A stretch of DNA of 64,000 nucleotides from Coniochaeta sp. PMI_546 (GCA_021432605.1 MU271147.1:2418001-2482000); one strand, 5' to 3'; positions 1 through 11,746 are shown, counted from the stretch's first letter. Program-made: numbers and translations. Notes: a model not told the origin generated them from the letters alone.

Positions 1-3000
1 TGACTCCGCCCATGCTGCGCCTACGGGCGGGTGGTGGCTGACCTGTTCGATAAAGAAACGGTAGTTCTTGTCTGGTCGGACGTACTCAAATGTCTCGCCG
101 AGAAGGGGGTTGAAGGGCTTGGCGACACGGCCAATTGTTGAGGCGTATTCACTCGCAGCGAAAGCTGCAACATATATGAGTCGCTCAATAGAATCTGTCC
201 GGTCCGCTGCTAAGTCGAGAAGGTCTGCATATTCCATGTCCTCAGCGCAACGGTAGAGGAGAGATGTAGGCTCGTTGAAGGAGACGGGAAGCGTCATCTT
301 AGTCATGTCCTTGCCGATCATCGACTTCAATATACCCTTGAAACGATTGTCAGCATAAAGTAACCACGTGGTGATCCCCCGCTAGAACTTACCCAAAGCG
401 AGATCTTCGGTCGATCATCCGCGTCCATGGGCAACCTGGTTCTAATACCGTTCTCGTAACCTTTGAACGAACTGCTGATGTCGAGACCACCAGATATCAC
501 CAGTTGATCGCCCTTCTTCTCCAGCGGAGCGGCCACTTCCGACGGTGGCATAGGCGCGACCTCAACCTCCCCAGCATCCACAGCATCAAAGAACTCCTCT
601 TCTGCCTCAGACTCCGAGTCAGAGAGCTGGGCGACTTGAGAAAGGATAGTCTCGTGGCGGCTGATGCTCTTGGCAGGAGATTTCGGTCCTTCCTCCTCGT
701 CCGCATGCGGCTCTTCTTGCGTGGTCGTCGCAGTGATGTCCTGAGTTGCACGCCTACTGGAGGGTCGTCCATCCTCAACCTCAACAAGGCCATGTTCCAC
801 AGCGTCCTTGAGAATGCGCTTCGTCATCTTTCTCTTCAGTTCCGCCTCGCCAACCTTGGCCTCAAGCACCTCTTGTTCGCGAGCGACCTGTGCCATGCTC
901 TCTTCCCACATTCGCCGCATGTCGATCTCCCGGTCGAGACGATCATGCCAGTACGCATCGCGGTCCCGAGAAATCCGCAACAGGTCGCCAATTAGCCCGC
1001 TCAAGGAGCGGATCGCGGCATCGTAGGTTGCCAGTGCTTGCGCCACCTTGGGATCAGACAACGCCAGATTGGGATTTCTCGCAGCCTCGGCAATCATGGC
1101 CGAGTTGACGGCTGATACTGTGTCAAGCTGGAGTTTGGCCGACTGAGCCGTGATGTTGAAGGCGTCCTTGTTCACTGTCGGACCTTCGCCGCCGCTCGAG
1201 CCCTCACCGTAATCATCTTCATCGTCGTCACCTCCTCGAGCTCCAGGCGTTCTGTCAGCCTCCGTGCCAGCATCCACGAATTCATCGTCTTCAATGATAC
1301 TGGCAGCTGCGCTGGTACCTGCTCCGATGGAGGTCTTGTTGCTTTTGTTCGTCGACTGGATCCGAGATAATTGTAAGCTGCTGCGCCTCGGCTCTGCAAG
1401 GCTTGCGTTCTCGCTTGTGGCTTCGCCAACTGAGCCCTGTGAGTGCTCAGCTTTGGCCTGCTTTAACATCTCGGCACTGCGAGCCTGACGCTTCTCCTCT
1501 TCTTTGGCCTGGTCCTTGGTCCATTGAATGGAGTTATTCAGCGCCCAGAACCAGCGCTTCGCCTCGACCTCATGATTGGCCTTGAGCGTGTACTTGACCG
1601 AGGATTTCCCTATAATCTCGAATTTCGTCTTCTCCTCTGCGCTCATGTGAAGTCTCGCAATCTTCATGTTGATGGCGCCGCGGCAGGCAGACCCGGCGTC
1701 GTCCTGATGTTTGTAGTAGCTCAAAACACCGTCCTCGAGAACGAACCACCGCAGTTGGTAGCCTTTTCTGTAGTTTGTCCATTTCTTGAGGTAGCCCTTC
1801 ATCTCGCGCGCCTCTCTGCCGGCGACCGGGTCTCCAGGGTTCGCCGAAGAAGCGCTTTGTGAGGCAGAACCGAGAACTGCCTTCTCTTGAATTCCCCGCT
1901 GAGCAGCTACTGCCGCTGGGGACTTCTTCAACATGGCTCTGGTAATGTCGTCCTTTGTAACATCTTGAGGAAGCTTGCCCTTGCGATCCCTGCGAAACGG
2001 ATCCGCGCCGTGGAGAAGCAGAACCTGGATAAGCTTGGTGTTCTTGCGCCGCGCTGCCTCATGGAGGAGAGTGCCTCCCGCCTGCACAGTGACAGGATCA
2101 GACACAAATTCGGTGCTGTTTATGTCCAGTACAGTCTTGAATCGCGGTTCTTCGAGTACCTGTTCCAAAGCCTGGAATTCGCCTTGCACGATAAGACCCT
2201 GCACCTGGCGTATTTTGTTCTCGGCGAAGAGTGATCTAGAAAGCTGCAATTGCTGGAAGATCTCTGGATTCCGCGCGAGGTCGATGGGTAAGCGACCGGC
2301 ATTATTTGCAATGGCATCGTTGACGTCCTTGTGGGCGAGAAGTAGACGGACAACCTGGCTACGTCCCTGAATAGCGGCGATGTGAAGAGGCGTGTTACCG
2401 TCCTTGTCCCGCGCATTCACGTCTATCGAGCCGGCTCCGTCCGACAAGACGTATTCGACGACAGGCTGCTCGGCACATTGAATGGCGAGGTGTAGGATCG
2501 TCGTATCTTCGAGTGTTGTGGTCTGTGTCGAGACTGACGATATACTATTGCGGGAACCGTTCTCGGCATTCTCTCGGATGACCTTTGATATCGATGCCGT
2601 GTCTCCGTTACGGAGGGCCTCCACGACACGGAACTTGCGCACCGACTGCTCCAGACTCGTTCCTTTATCAGGCGAGAGACTTAGGGAAGACTTGTGGCCT
2701 GGTGCTGATGTGCCAGTACTCTGATAGGAGGGAATGCGGCCCATCATACTTCCTGCGGTAGAAAGTTTCGAGCTATGGCCCCTGAAGGAAGGCTGTTGGC
2801 CTATGCTGATAGGTGTTTGAGCAGTATTGGCGGTCGAGGAAAGGCCTGATGTTGGCCCTTGAGCAGACTGAGAGCCATTCTCGGAAGCAGTATCCTCGTT
2901 GTCGCGGGGCTCCTTCCGCCGAAGTAGATTCAAAGCCGCACCCGACTTTGACCGTTTGTGGTGGCTGGTTCCGCGGTGACTAGTTAGCATATTGCGGTAC

Positions 3001-3199
3001 TTCGATGATGTTAAGGATCGAGGGTCGAAAGTCATGGCATCGACCCGCCTTGAACAGCCTTTGATCCACAGTGGTATCCATGAGGCACTAAGGGACTCCA
3101 AGGCGGGGAAGTCCATGCATATGGATGATGACCAGGAGATGGGAAGTTGAAGTGTATAACGAGACAAAGTCAAGCTCACCTATCGCCAGCGTCAGACAT
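1..3199 (-). CDS. Oxysterol-binding protein, OSH1/OSBP type (ankyrin-PH-FFAT-ORD), 3' end cut by window
   Basis: Lipid-transfer protein of the OSBP family, expected at membrane contact sites. I see N-terminal ankyrin repeats (about residues 185-375, with TPLHIAA and LLHEAARR cores), a PH domain ([20 protein letters not shown]), a short coiled coil, an FFAT-like VAP-binding motif (EEEFFDAVD), and the start of the ORD. The OSBP fingerprint EQVSHHPP is read at about positions 30-53, and the rest of the domain lies beyond base 1. Model: a 20-base first exon 3199-3180 (MSDAGD plus two bases), intron 3049-3179, exon 3048-393, intron 337-392 (GTAAGT donor, CAAG acceptor), exon 336-1. Phases join as [14 protein letters not shown] and KISLW/GILKSM. 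The first intron is less certain because I see no clear branch point. The ankyrin, PH and FFAT order matches yeast Osh1/Osh2 and is strong family evidence. Confidence 0.93.
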
Positions 3200-3951
3200 G
3201 GTTATGTCGGTATGCGATCCACAGATGTGAGTGGTACGAAGCTGGGGCGGGTGCGGTTTAGAGTGTACAGAGGAGATGGCGGCTGTTGAGAAACTCAGGG
3301 GAACGGTGGAGGAGGTGGATCAGGTAGCTTTAGGTAGATGATCCTATATAGAAAATATATCTGCAACACTTCCAAAGACCAGACAGTCAAGAAACAGCGA
3401 AAAGGATGAAGCAAGTAGGGAAAAGATGTTGACTTTGGGGACGACTAACTGCGCCGTGATGGCATCGTTTTCCCCTTTTGAGACTCGAGGTCGAGGTTCA
3501 AATGACGTTGTCCCTTCGAACAAGGCCGAGCTTAAAGTTGCCGCAGTGGCGCAAGAGCTACCGGCAAAACGTCGTTCCTGATACGCGCACGGCCGATAAG
3601 GATACCTTGGGTAAAGGTAGCTGGTACACACGCTACCTGAGGGACAGCAATTAAGAATGACAGAGCGATAAGAATACCCACTTTACCAGCACGTACCGTG
3701 CTAGACCCTTTGCGGACCGCTAAAGCGGGTTCCTACACGTGTAGTGTGGTGTATGTGTGAGCGGCACTGCCTCATGCTTCCGATGTTCGTGCGCCACTGA
3801 CCGTTACGAATAATACAACATCAACCCACCGCAAGCACCAGTCTTTAAACTTCCTGACGTTCTTCATCTCATCCATCATTTCTAATCGGATTCTCGCATC
3901 CCTGTTCAAGATATACGCAATCTGCTAGACTTCTCCGTACAATCCGTAAAC
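3200..3951. other. Intergenic, divergent promoters of OSBP and SH3 genes
   Basis: No convincing gene. The 750 bases separate two divergently transcribed genes, so they should hold both promoters and 5' leaders. An AGGTAGCTTTAGGTAGAT stretch near 3320-3340 resembles the dispersed AAGGTA motif described elsewhere in the window. Confidence 0.5.
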
Positions 3952-4883
3952 ATGGTGTCTGAACAGCGCCAACGGGTCATCGAAGCCAACCGGTCCCTCC
4001 GACTGATCAAGAATGTAAGCGACGAGCCTCTTTCTCGTCGTCACGACCATCCACTAACACCCACCAGGAACTCGAGTCTCTCCTAGAGAAAGGCGTCATC
4101 ACCGAATCCGCCTTTGACGACATCCAGGCCCTCCTCCCCACAGAATCCAGCATCTCATCCGCACCCACACCAGCACAACGGACACAGGGCCTCGCCACCC
4201 CCTCATCAAACAACCGCACCAGCAGTCCGGCACCACCAACGGCCGCTCTTGCGGCACTCAGCGTCTCCCCTCCTCCGGGACCACCTTCGTACTCGCAATC
4301 CACCGGCGCCGGCGGCGGTCCACCTCCCCTTCCGGGGCGGAACCAACCCCCTCCACCGCCCGGCAAACCAGTCATAGCCCGCGCCCGCGCCCTCTACCGG
4401 TACGCCGCCTCCGACGCACGCGACTGCTCTTTCGAGCGCGACGACACGATCGAGATATACGAGTATATGAACGCGGACTGGTGGATGGGGCGCAACACGC
4501 GCACCGGCACAGAGGGCATCTTCCCCAAGAACTACGTCGAGGTCGAGGCCGATGCGCCGCCGCAGCACAACGAGAAGGCTGGGTGGAATAACACCAACAC
4601 CAACACCGTCTATCCCGGAGCGTACGGACAGGGTGCCGGTTACCAGCCGCCACCGCAGGCGACGTACGGAGGACAGCAGGGCGGGTACCCCCCGCCGCCG
4701 GCACAGGTGAATCCGTACAACTCGCAGGCGCCGCCCATGGCCGTGGCGAACGAGCAGCAGGGTGAGGGCGGGAGCGGCAAGGTAGGCAATGCAGGAAAGA
4801 AGTTTGGCAAGAAGTTGGGCAATGCGGCGATTTTCGGAGCGGGTGCGACGATCGGTAGCAATATCGTGAACTCCATCTTTTAG
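3952..4883 (+). CDS. SH3-domain protein, LSB1/PIN3-like actin regulator
   Basis: A 292-residue protein with a short N-terminal helical region, a Pro/Ser-rich linker, one SH3 domain, a Pro/Gln/Gly-rich tail and a basic Gly/Ala C-terminus. The SH3 domain (about residues 121-175) has ALYRY, the WW pair in DWWMGR and the closing GIFPKNYVEV. This order matches yeast Lsb1 and Pin3/Lsb2, which bind Las17/WASP and act in endocytic actin assembly and prion biology; the role here is inferred. Exon 1 is 3952-4014 (21 codons). The 53-base intron 4015-4067 has GTAAGC, a CACTAACAC branch and CACCAG, and exon 2 is 4068-4883. The phase-0 join reads RLIKN/ELESLLEKGVI. The lead ATG follows a purine-rich AAAC context. 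A proline-rich GRNQPPPPPGKP patch just before the SH3 could bind it intramolecularly. Confidence 0.9.
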
Positions 4884-7253
4884 ATGCGGTTGAGGATGAT
4901 TCAGAGGCCAGCTTGGATGCCTCTGAGCGGATGGGATAAAAATGACCTGGAGCAGTGTCGTCTCACGAACAGGTTGTGCATGTCTAATATGAAAGACTCG
5001 AACTTAGTCATGGGCGCGATCTTGTGTCCCTTGTCCCGCAGTGCGGATATTTTCTTGCGTGTGGGTTGCATAGCATGTTCTATGTTGAATGTTGAATGCG
5101 TCACAGATTATAGGTTAACATGATCTTGACCTGCCTCGCACGGTATGCTGTTTACCCTGCTCTAGTGGCTAAGTTATACTGTTGACGTGAAGCTGCTGGT
5201 TTGAGCATGTTGGAGTTCAGAATCAGGTATTCACATTCTGAAGCCCGTGTGAGCTCCGGCGTGGTCTATAGGGACGTGTGGGCAATAACAGCTACCTTAC
5301 TCCTCGGTTATACCTGCCAAAGACAGACGCTGATGGGAACGAGATTTGTTCGTGTTGTAACTCCTATTCGACTCTGAACAAGAAACTTTTGCCGGCGATG
5401 CAACGTCATGTGAACACCCGAAACAGAAATTTACTCCGTGCATGATAGTTGCATCTGTCCATACCATAGTAGCTTTTCAACGCGTGAGCAGTTCACATGG
5501 AACTCCTAGCTCAATACCTTTTCACAGTTATCGACAGCTGAAAGTGACGTCAAGACATGCACTGCAGCCGTGTCAGCTTCACTAGAAAACTCAAGATGTC
5601 ATGACGAGTCGTAGACGACATGGACGGTATCGAGCAATGCATTCTCTTACAAAACAAGATCCTCCTCATGATGACAAGTTGGCTATTAGCCACTTTTGGT
5701 TCCTTTTGATGTGGAGATATAAGGCGCGCTTGCGGGGTTATAGCATCTAAGCGGAGGTTCCCCGAAGGAGAAGACGACGAAAGCGGGGGACAGTACAGTA
5801 GCGCATTCATGGCGGAGCCAGGCGATCTATAGTCAACGTCGCAGGCGTTTCGATCGCATTGATGGGCACAAAAGGGAGGTATACGCCGCCTCATTTGGCA
5901 CAGCGAAAAAGATGATAGGTCATAGCTGGCTCGGTGAGCGAATGCACGTCGATGGAAAGGGCAATATAAGACGCCTTGTAGATGTTCCGGTGCCAAGTTC
6001 TTCCAGGTTTGGGATCCTAAAGGGAGAGTCTGGGGAGAGAGATACCATCGATCTTGTCTATGATAAGTGTCGTGTGAAAGGATATGATCATCTGGTAGCC
6101 TCGCAGTGCTTTGATAGGGTAGACGCCGCCCATCGGATGCGGGTCTCAGTGGGTGAACCGCAGTCTGTGTCCTTCCACTCAAAAGCTACGGGTCGCGCGT
6201 CTGTTACATGTATGACAAGTTCGGCTCCTCTATGGCAGGGTTGGTCAATGATATAGCCCGGGAGTGGATTCCTTATTGCAGTCCGACTCCTGGACCGAGG
6301 AGTGTGGCACCAGGCCATAACATGGCTGTTTAGACGCCGCTTGGCTCTAGTACAAGGTAATGTTCACTCCTCCCCGAATCACGTTAGTCATGAGTTACGT
6401 TGTGTACCAAATCGAATATCTTGAGTTGCATTGTACGAAAAAGGCTGGACAGCTGTGAGTTTGTTGGTGGTGTTGCTTTGCATCACACGATCCAGGTCGT
6501 GAGTCGCATTGCCGTTTAGGGCGAGTGTTTTCAGGGCTCAAGGTAAGGTACCTAGTTGGCAGAGTTCAGTTCTAATATAACGTAGATCTACTATGCAGTA
6601 GACCCTGAACAGACCCTTTTGGCGCATTTATTCAGTGATTGTCAGCCTTGCAGTTCCTTTGTGCTCGAATGGGTGCCCCGACCGGTCTTTGCTCCCCCCC
6701 ACATCTCACACCGGTGGTTTGACGACATGGAAGGTGCGATGCGACCGGTGTACCACCGCCTTGGGCACATCTCGTTCAGTCCTGCTCCTTGGCTGACCCA
6801 AGTAACACGAAAAAGTGGTAATCACCATGATATCACCGCATGGAAGCCGAGGATCTCCATTCACCATTCACCGTTCACCCCGCCAACTCCTTTCGTGGCG
6901 CGCTTCAGGTCACACAGCAGGTACTTACAGGCATTGAAATTCACAATCCGAGCGTTACACAAAATAGCTACTCACCCTGGCTAATTCACCAATCAAGTTT
7001 TCAGGATTTTGTCCCAGAGACCTTGGGTTGTCTTTGGTTTCACCGAAGATAGACAAACACAAACATATATAAACTGTTGTCCAAGGGGATGCGGATTCCG
7101 TACCTCTCTTAGTATTACCCTTTTATTCAAGCAGTCTACATGAAGCACGTTTACGGCATATCAGGACTGCAACACCTACGGACATCCCCACAACCTACAT
7201 TTTGGACTACGGTCTGTTAACGGCAAACATAGAACATTGCGCGGAAACAAGCC
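4884..7253. other. Gene-poor interval
   Basis: About 2.4 kb with no reading frame I can support. Frames longer than 200 codons (for example minus strand 5550-6182) are Arg/Ser/His/Cys-rich, show no domain and look like chance openings in GC-rich DNA. The motif AAGGTACCTAG lies at 6545-6555. A pyrimidine-rich leader runs up to the Nudix gene. Confidence 0.4.
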
Positions 7254-7916
7254 ATGGCGCTAGATCTCGAGGAGATAGACAGGAGCATGAGCTTCCACCC
7301 ATCGGAGGCGACCACCATATCCTGCGGGACGGTGACCATAGACCCGGCCAAGCAAAAACTCCTCCTTATCTGGAACAAAAAGCTCAAGATCTACCAACTC
7401 CCGAAGGGGCGGAAGAACATTGGCGAGGACATGCTCTCGGCCGCCATACGCGAGACGTACGAGGAGACGGGTGTGAGGACAGCGCCTTGGCGCCTCAAGA
7501 TCGCCACGCGCGCGACTCCCCCGTCAGACCACTCGCACTCAGCTGACGACACCGCCAGGGCAGACGAGCAGCTCAAGTCACAGCAGGCCAATGGGAACGA
7601 CTGCCGCGACAGCTCGAGCGAGTCGAGCGGCTGCGAGATTACCGAGGGACAGCTGAGCACCGAGTTCTTGGGCTGCTGCCGGTATCCGGACCCGCAGTCG
7701 TCCATACCGACTATGAAGGTCGTCTTCTTCTTCGCTGCGACGGCGGATTCCACGTTACCGAGGGGACCGGGTGCCCAGGAGGACTGGGAGAAGCTCGAGA
7801 TGACCTGGACTTCGACTTCAGAAGCGGCAGCGATGCTGCGCTTCAAGGCCGAGGCCGCGATCGTCAGGAAGGCTCTCGAGGACGTGAGGAAGTCGGGTTA
7901 TTCCGTGGCAGGATAG
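7254..7916 (+). CDS. Nudix hydrolase, diphosphoinositol-polyphosphate phosphohydrolase-like
   Basis: A 220-residue single-exon protein with a complete Nudix box. The Gx5Ex7REUxEExGU pattern is met by GRKNIGED, then AAIRETYEETGV, at about residues 51-73, so the metal-binding glutamates are all present. The strand before it (SCGTVTIDPAKQKLLLIW) fits the Nudix beta-grasp fold. Residues about 90-125 form a Ser/Asp-rich insertion absent from minimal Nudix enzymes. Substrate cannot be read from sequence. Members of this subgroup in fungi act on diphosphoinositol polyphosphates, diadenosine polyphosphates or mRNA caps. The start GCCATGG has a strong context. No introns are needed. Confidence 0.85.
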   Translation: MALDLEEIDRSMSFHPSEATTISCGTVTIDPAKQKLLLIWNKKLKIYQLPKGRKNIGEDMLSAAIRETYEETGVRTAPWRLKIATRATPPSDHSHSADDTARADEQLKSQQANGNDCRDSSSESSGCEITEGQLSTEFLGCCRYPDPQSSIPTMKVVFFFAATADSTLPRGPGAQEDWEKLEMTWTSTSEAAAMLRFKAEAAIVRKALEDVRKSGYSVAG

Positions 7917-9086
7917 GTCAAGCGTGGAGGGGTGAAGGTCCGATGGCGCCAAGACGTTGAGAGCTTGTGCATCGGATGTGGGAAGCTGAGGGCCTCTCCG
8001 TGCTAGTTCCGCCCCTCCATATGCAGAAGCCGTTGGCTAGGAAGAACCCCGACGGAGATGATGCATCAGATTGGGGTGGTGCATGTTAGTGGTGTCATTA
8101 AGGCAGGTTGTTTTGGTGCTCTCATAGGCTTCCATTACGAGGGTTGGCAAAAGTGTTGTCAATTGCACGAGATAGCTCATTCATTTTGACAAACGCAGGA
8201 TATGTTTAGGACAGGGAGACCTCAATCGGGAGACTGGATTAGATCGAAAGCGTGGATGGGATTCGGCGTTTGGGTCCATGATACCCGCGGACAAAAGCTG
8301 CTCCTCGAATAGCGAGATGCCTGATTTCGAATATGATCAGCTATGATAGCGGCATTGAGCTAATGATAGCAGGAAGACGAGTAACAACACCACGGAATTC
8401 TATTATTGATGTTTCAGTTGGTTGCTTGATATTGGTGATTCGTAAGTCAGCCGACTTGGATGGCTGATCTTGTCCGCCGGCTCAGGTTGCGGCATTTCAA
8501 ACTCCTGTCAGTTTTTTCGCTCCAGAAGACTCGTGTACTCGTAGAACCTCACATGATCTGATGTCCGAATAAACTTTTGCGATGATATTGGCGCCGACGA
8601 AAAACATCTCTGAGGAGCGGGGTTTGGAGAAGAGATGTTCAGGAACGATGACATCACGATTACCCCGCCTTGGCCTCAGACCCCTCACGGAGTGAGCTCC
8701 TTCCGCGCGAGGTCAGAGATACGATCCTGCATGAGGTGAGAACCTAAACATAGCGAAGGGTGGGCTCCAATACCAATAGAGCAAAAGCTTCCAAATACTT
8801 CCAAGCTCGAGGATAAGATAGATACACATTGTAGTTCGGAAATATCAATGAGCACCTCCTCATGTCCAGACCAAACTCCCTGCGCGGCGCTTCCTCTGCT
8901 CTTCAACATCTTCCAAGCCAGTTACATCCCGCTAAGTCCAGTACTTGTAATCCATCTTCTTCACCACTTCCAACAACTGTTTCCCCACTATCGAGAGCCG
9001 TCAATTCATCACCCCTCGCCATCTCACACAACCCTTTCCCAAACAGCATCCCACCCATCAAACCACCCCATTGCCAAATCGCCAAA
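7917..9086. other. Intergenic region
   Basis: About 1.2 kb between two plus-strand genes. No domain-bearing frame was seen. The last 200 bases are C/T/A-rich (CATCTTC, CCACTTCC runs), typical of a fungal promoter and 5' leader for the dienelactone hydrolase gene. Confidence 0.4.
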
Positions 9087-9929
9087 ATGTCCACAATGAA
9101 AGCTACCCACGGCCACAATGAGGCCTGCTGCAACATCCCCCCAGTCGTCTCGTCCGGCTACGACAAGAAGGGCACCTACGAAACAATCGGCGACAAGAAG
9201 ACCTACGTGACCGGTCCCGCGGATGCGACAAAGGGCATTTTCGTCGTGCCTGATATATTCGGCTACTTCGATCAGACGCTGCAGGGAGCCGATATCCTGG
9301 CGACCTCGGACAAGCACACCAAGTACCGTGTCTTCATTCCGGACATGCTGAACGGCGACCCGTGCCCGATTGAGTGGTACCCGCCGACCGACGAGGACAA
9401 GCAGAAGAAGCTTGGCACGTGGTTCGGTAAGCATGCGCCGCAGGCGGGTGCGGAGGAGGTGGTAAAGTTTGTCAAGGTGCTGCAGGAGAAGAATCCCGGC
9501 ATCAAGAGTTGGGCTATCATTGGGGTGCGTCTCTATCTATATCCCGTCCATCAAACTTCCGAACTCAAAGATATCCGGTTACTAACACAGCTGCAGTACT
9601 GCTGGGGCGGCAAAGTCGTCTCGCTCGTGACTTCTAGCTCCTCCAACCCCTTCAGCATCGCAGCAGAGATCCATCCGGCCATGGTCGACCCGGCTGAGGC
9701 GGAGGGCATCAAGGTGCCGCTCATCCTGCTCGCCTCGAAGGAGGAGCCGGTCGACAAGGTCAAGGAGTTTGAGAATAAGCTCAAGAACGCCAAGCACGTC
9801 GAGACCTTTGGCGATCAGATTCATGGATGGATGGCTGCACGTGCGGATCTGAGCGATGCCAGGGTCAAGGAGGAGTACACTCGGGGATACAAGACGGTGC
9901 TGGAGTTCTTTGGGAAGAACTGGAAGTGA
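9087..9929 (+). CDS. Dienelactone hydrolase family protein
   Basis: An alpha/beta hydrolase of the dienelactone hydrolase family, 256 residues after splicing. Key sites are the nucleophile elbow GYCWGG (catalytic Cys) and the C-terminal GDQIHGW with the catalytic His. The expected acid position falls in LASKEEPVDK, where I see Glu/Asp rather than an obvious canonical Asp. Intron 9525-9596 (GTGCGT donor, consensus TACTAAC branch, CTGCAG acceptor) restores IIG/YCWGG. Its 72 bases are in frame and stop-free, so an unspliced reading would add 24 residues within the nucleophile elbow. I chose ATG 9087 (CCAAAATGTC) because the family homology begins just after it; the frame is open further upstream but that stretch is promoter-like Pro/Ser sequence. 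Natural substrate unknown. Fungal members are linked to dienelactone or carboxymethylenebutenolide-like compounds. Confidence 0.88.
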   Translation: MSTMKATHGHNEACCNIPPVVSSGYDKKGTYETIGDKKTYVTGPADATKGIFVVPDIFGYFDQTLQGADILATSDKHTKYRVFIPDMLNGDPCPIEWYPPTDEDKQKKLGTWFGKHAPQAGAEEVVKFVKVLQEKNPGIKSWAIIGVRLYLYPVHQTSELKDIRLLTQLQYCWGGKVVSLVTSSSSNPFSIAAEIHPAMVDPAEAEGIKVPLILLASKEEPVDKVKEFENKLKNAKHVETFGDQIHGWMAARADLSDARVKEEYTRGYKTVLEFFGKNWK

Positions 9930-10600
9930 GGCGGTCAGGTTAAGGCTTGAATGGTTGAAATACTACAACTGGTGAGACTGTCAATCATGGTGACCGATGT
10001 GGTATGTATATTTTCACCCAAATCACAACTTGCAAAATATGTTGCGTATTCTGTCCAATGCTCCCTACCAGGTATTCAGATAGGTAATATGACGAGCCGA
10101 AAGAATTGTTGAGCTCTGATGCTGACGCACTGCTATTATCTCCGGCTCGTTTTCGTCCGCCTCTCGTTAGCGATGTTGGGGGACGCCCATGCAAGCCACA
10201 CCGACGCCCTGCATACCGGTACACGCCTCCGGCGTTAAGCACACGTATCTCTGCTTCGCGTGTCGAAGGGTTTTTCTTTCGCGTCACAAAGCCACTTTCT
10301 GTCGTGTTGCTGGCGAGGATTTTGATATTGTTCTATTTCTTTCGTCCATCTTTACTTGTGCGTGTCTTGTGTCATATTTATTTTTTTTAAAAAAAAAACG
10401 GCTACTACATTAATAAAAGCTACCTAGCTCAAGTGAGCGATTCATCAAAACAGAGAGCGAGGCGTTCCTTCGCGATTAATAGTTCAACTTGTTCAATTCC
10501 CCTCAACTCATGTCTAAAAGCTCGCCTGCATAGCTCAATTGAAACATCCTCTTAACACCACCCTCAAACACCCGTCCTCGCCCCCCACCCACCACTCAAC
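9930..10600. other. Intergenic region with A/T homopolymer run
   Basis: About 670 bases with no supported gene. A T-run followed at once by an A-run (about 10380-10398) makes a near-perfect homopolymer inverted repeat. The final 80 bases are C-rich leader to the next gene. Confidence 0.4.
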
Positions 10601-11746
10601 ATGACAACTCCCCAAGGCGGCTTCGACATTACATCCCTCACCCTCACCTCCGGCCCCATCGACCTGTCCGCGCCTTACTCCCCATCCTCTCTCCGCAACA
10701 AAACAATCCTCATAACCGGCGGCGCATCCGGCATAGGCGCCGCTTTTGCCCGGCACTGGGCCTCGCACGGCGCGCACATCACGATCGGCGACGTCGACAC
10801 CCCCGGCGGCGAAGCCCTCGTCGCCGAGCTGCGCTCCCTCCCCGGTTCCACGGGGAAGCACCACTTTGTCCGATGCGACGTCACCGTGTGGGAGGACCAG
10901 CTCGACCTCTTCCGGACCGCGGTCAGGCTCAGTCCCACGGGGGGTCTAGACGCGGTGGTCGCCAACGCCGGGATACCGGAGCGGGACAGCGCGGTTACTG
11001 GGCGAGGGTTCGAGAACCCCTCCGGGCTGGATCTGGATGGGGCGCCGGCGCCGCCCTTGCGGGTGTTGAGGACGAACATGATCGGGGTGGCGTACACCTG
11101 CCACCTGGCCCTGTTCTGGCTTCCCCTGAACTCCGACCCTAGGTACAGGAAACGAGTCGAGGGGGAAGAAGACGACGACGGGAGGAAGAGGGACAGGCAT
11201 CTGTTGCTGATCGGGTCGATAGCCGGTATCACGCCCCTGCCCGGGCAGCCGGAGTACTGCGCCGCCAAGCACGCGGTGACGGGTCTCTTTCGCGCTCTGG
11301 CTGCGTCGACGTTTCGACACGGCGTGAGGGTTAATCTGCTGTTGCCTTATTTCACCGACACGCCCCTTGTGCCGTGGCAGGGGATGATGTTCCTCGCCGG
11401 CGCGGGGGTGGCACAGGTTAGCGATGTGGTTGACGCGGGGACGAGGCTTATGGCGGATGAGGGGATTGTGGGGAGGGCGTTGGGCGTTACTGCGCCGGTT
11501 GATGTCGTGGGCGAGGGAGAGGAGGTGAGGATTGCTCGTAAGGGGGAGAGGGGTAGACGGGAAGCGGTGTGGGAGGTCTTTGCGCATGATCATGAGCACG
11601 TGGAGGTTTTTGTTTGGAGGTATGTGAGGCTGATGAATGCGCTGCTGAATATTAGGGGGTGGGCTGGGTTCCTGAGGGATTTCGTGAGGTTCGCTTGGTA
11701 CAGGAGGAGGGAGGAGGCGAGCCGGGAGGAGAGGAAGCGGATGTGA
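10601..11746 (+). CDS. Short-chain dehydrogenase/reductase
   Basis: A 381-residue intronless NAD(P)-dependent SDR. The Rossmann cofactor motif TGGASGIG sits at about residues 36-43. It is followed by an acidic GDVD at the end of beta-2, which usually favours NAD over NADP. NAG is present in VVANAGI, the catalytic Ser lies in LIGSIAG, and the Tyr-x3-Lys pair is YCAAKHA. After the catalytic core there is an unusually long tail of about 110 residues ending in a very basic Arg/Glu-rich helix (WYRRREEASREERKRM). That makes the protein longer than the usual 250-300 residues and suggests membrane association or another partner; this is inference. Substrate unknown. It is the 15-hydroxyprostaglandin-dehydrogenase-like style of SDR common in fungi. 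Confidence 0.88.
   Translation: MTTPQGGFDITSLTLTSGPIDLSAPYSPSSLRNKTILITGGASGIGAAFARHWASHGAHITIGDVDTPGGEALVAELRSLPGSTGKHHFVRCDVTVWEDQLDLFRTAVRLSPTGGLDAVVANAGIPERDSAVTGRGFENPSGLDLDGAPAPPLRVLRTNMIGVAYTCHLALFWLPLNSDPRYRKRVEGEEDDDGRKRDRHLLLIGSIAGITPLPGQPEYCAAKHAVTGLFRALAASTFRHGVRVNLLLPYFTDTPLVPWQGMMFLAGAGVAQVSDVVDAGTRLMADEGIVGRALGVTAPVDVVGEGEEVRIARKGERGRREAVWEVFAHDHEHVEVFVWRYVRLMNALLNIRGWAGFLRDFVRFAWYRRREEASREERKRM

Noticed and set aside
5550-6182. 210-codon open frame on the minus strand
   Set aside because: Composition is Arg/Ser/His/Cys-rich without domains or splice partners; similar chance frames overlap on the other strand.
8862-9086. In-frame N-terminal extension of the dienelactone hydrolase
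   Set aside because: The extension is Ser/Pro/His-rich leader-like sequence; the ATG at 9087 has good context and directly precedes the family homology.
10378-10400. T-run/A-run inverted repeat as a transcription terminator
   Set aside because: Bacterial-type hairpin terminators do not apply to a fungal nuclear gene; it is better treated as a simple homopolymer tract.
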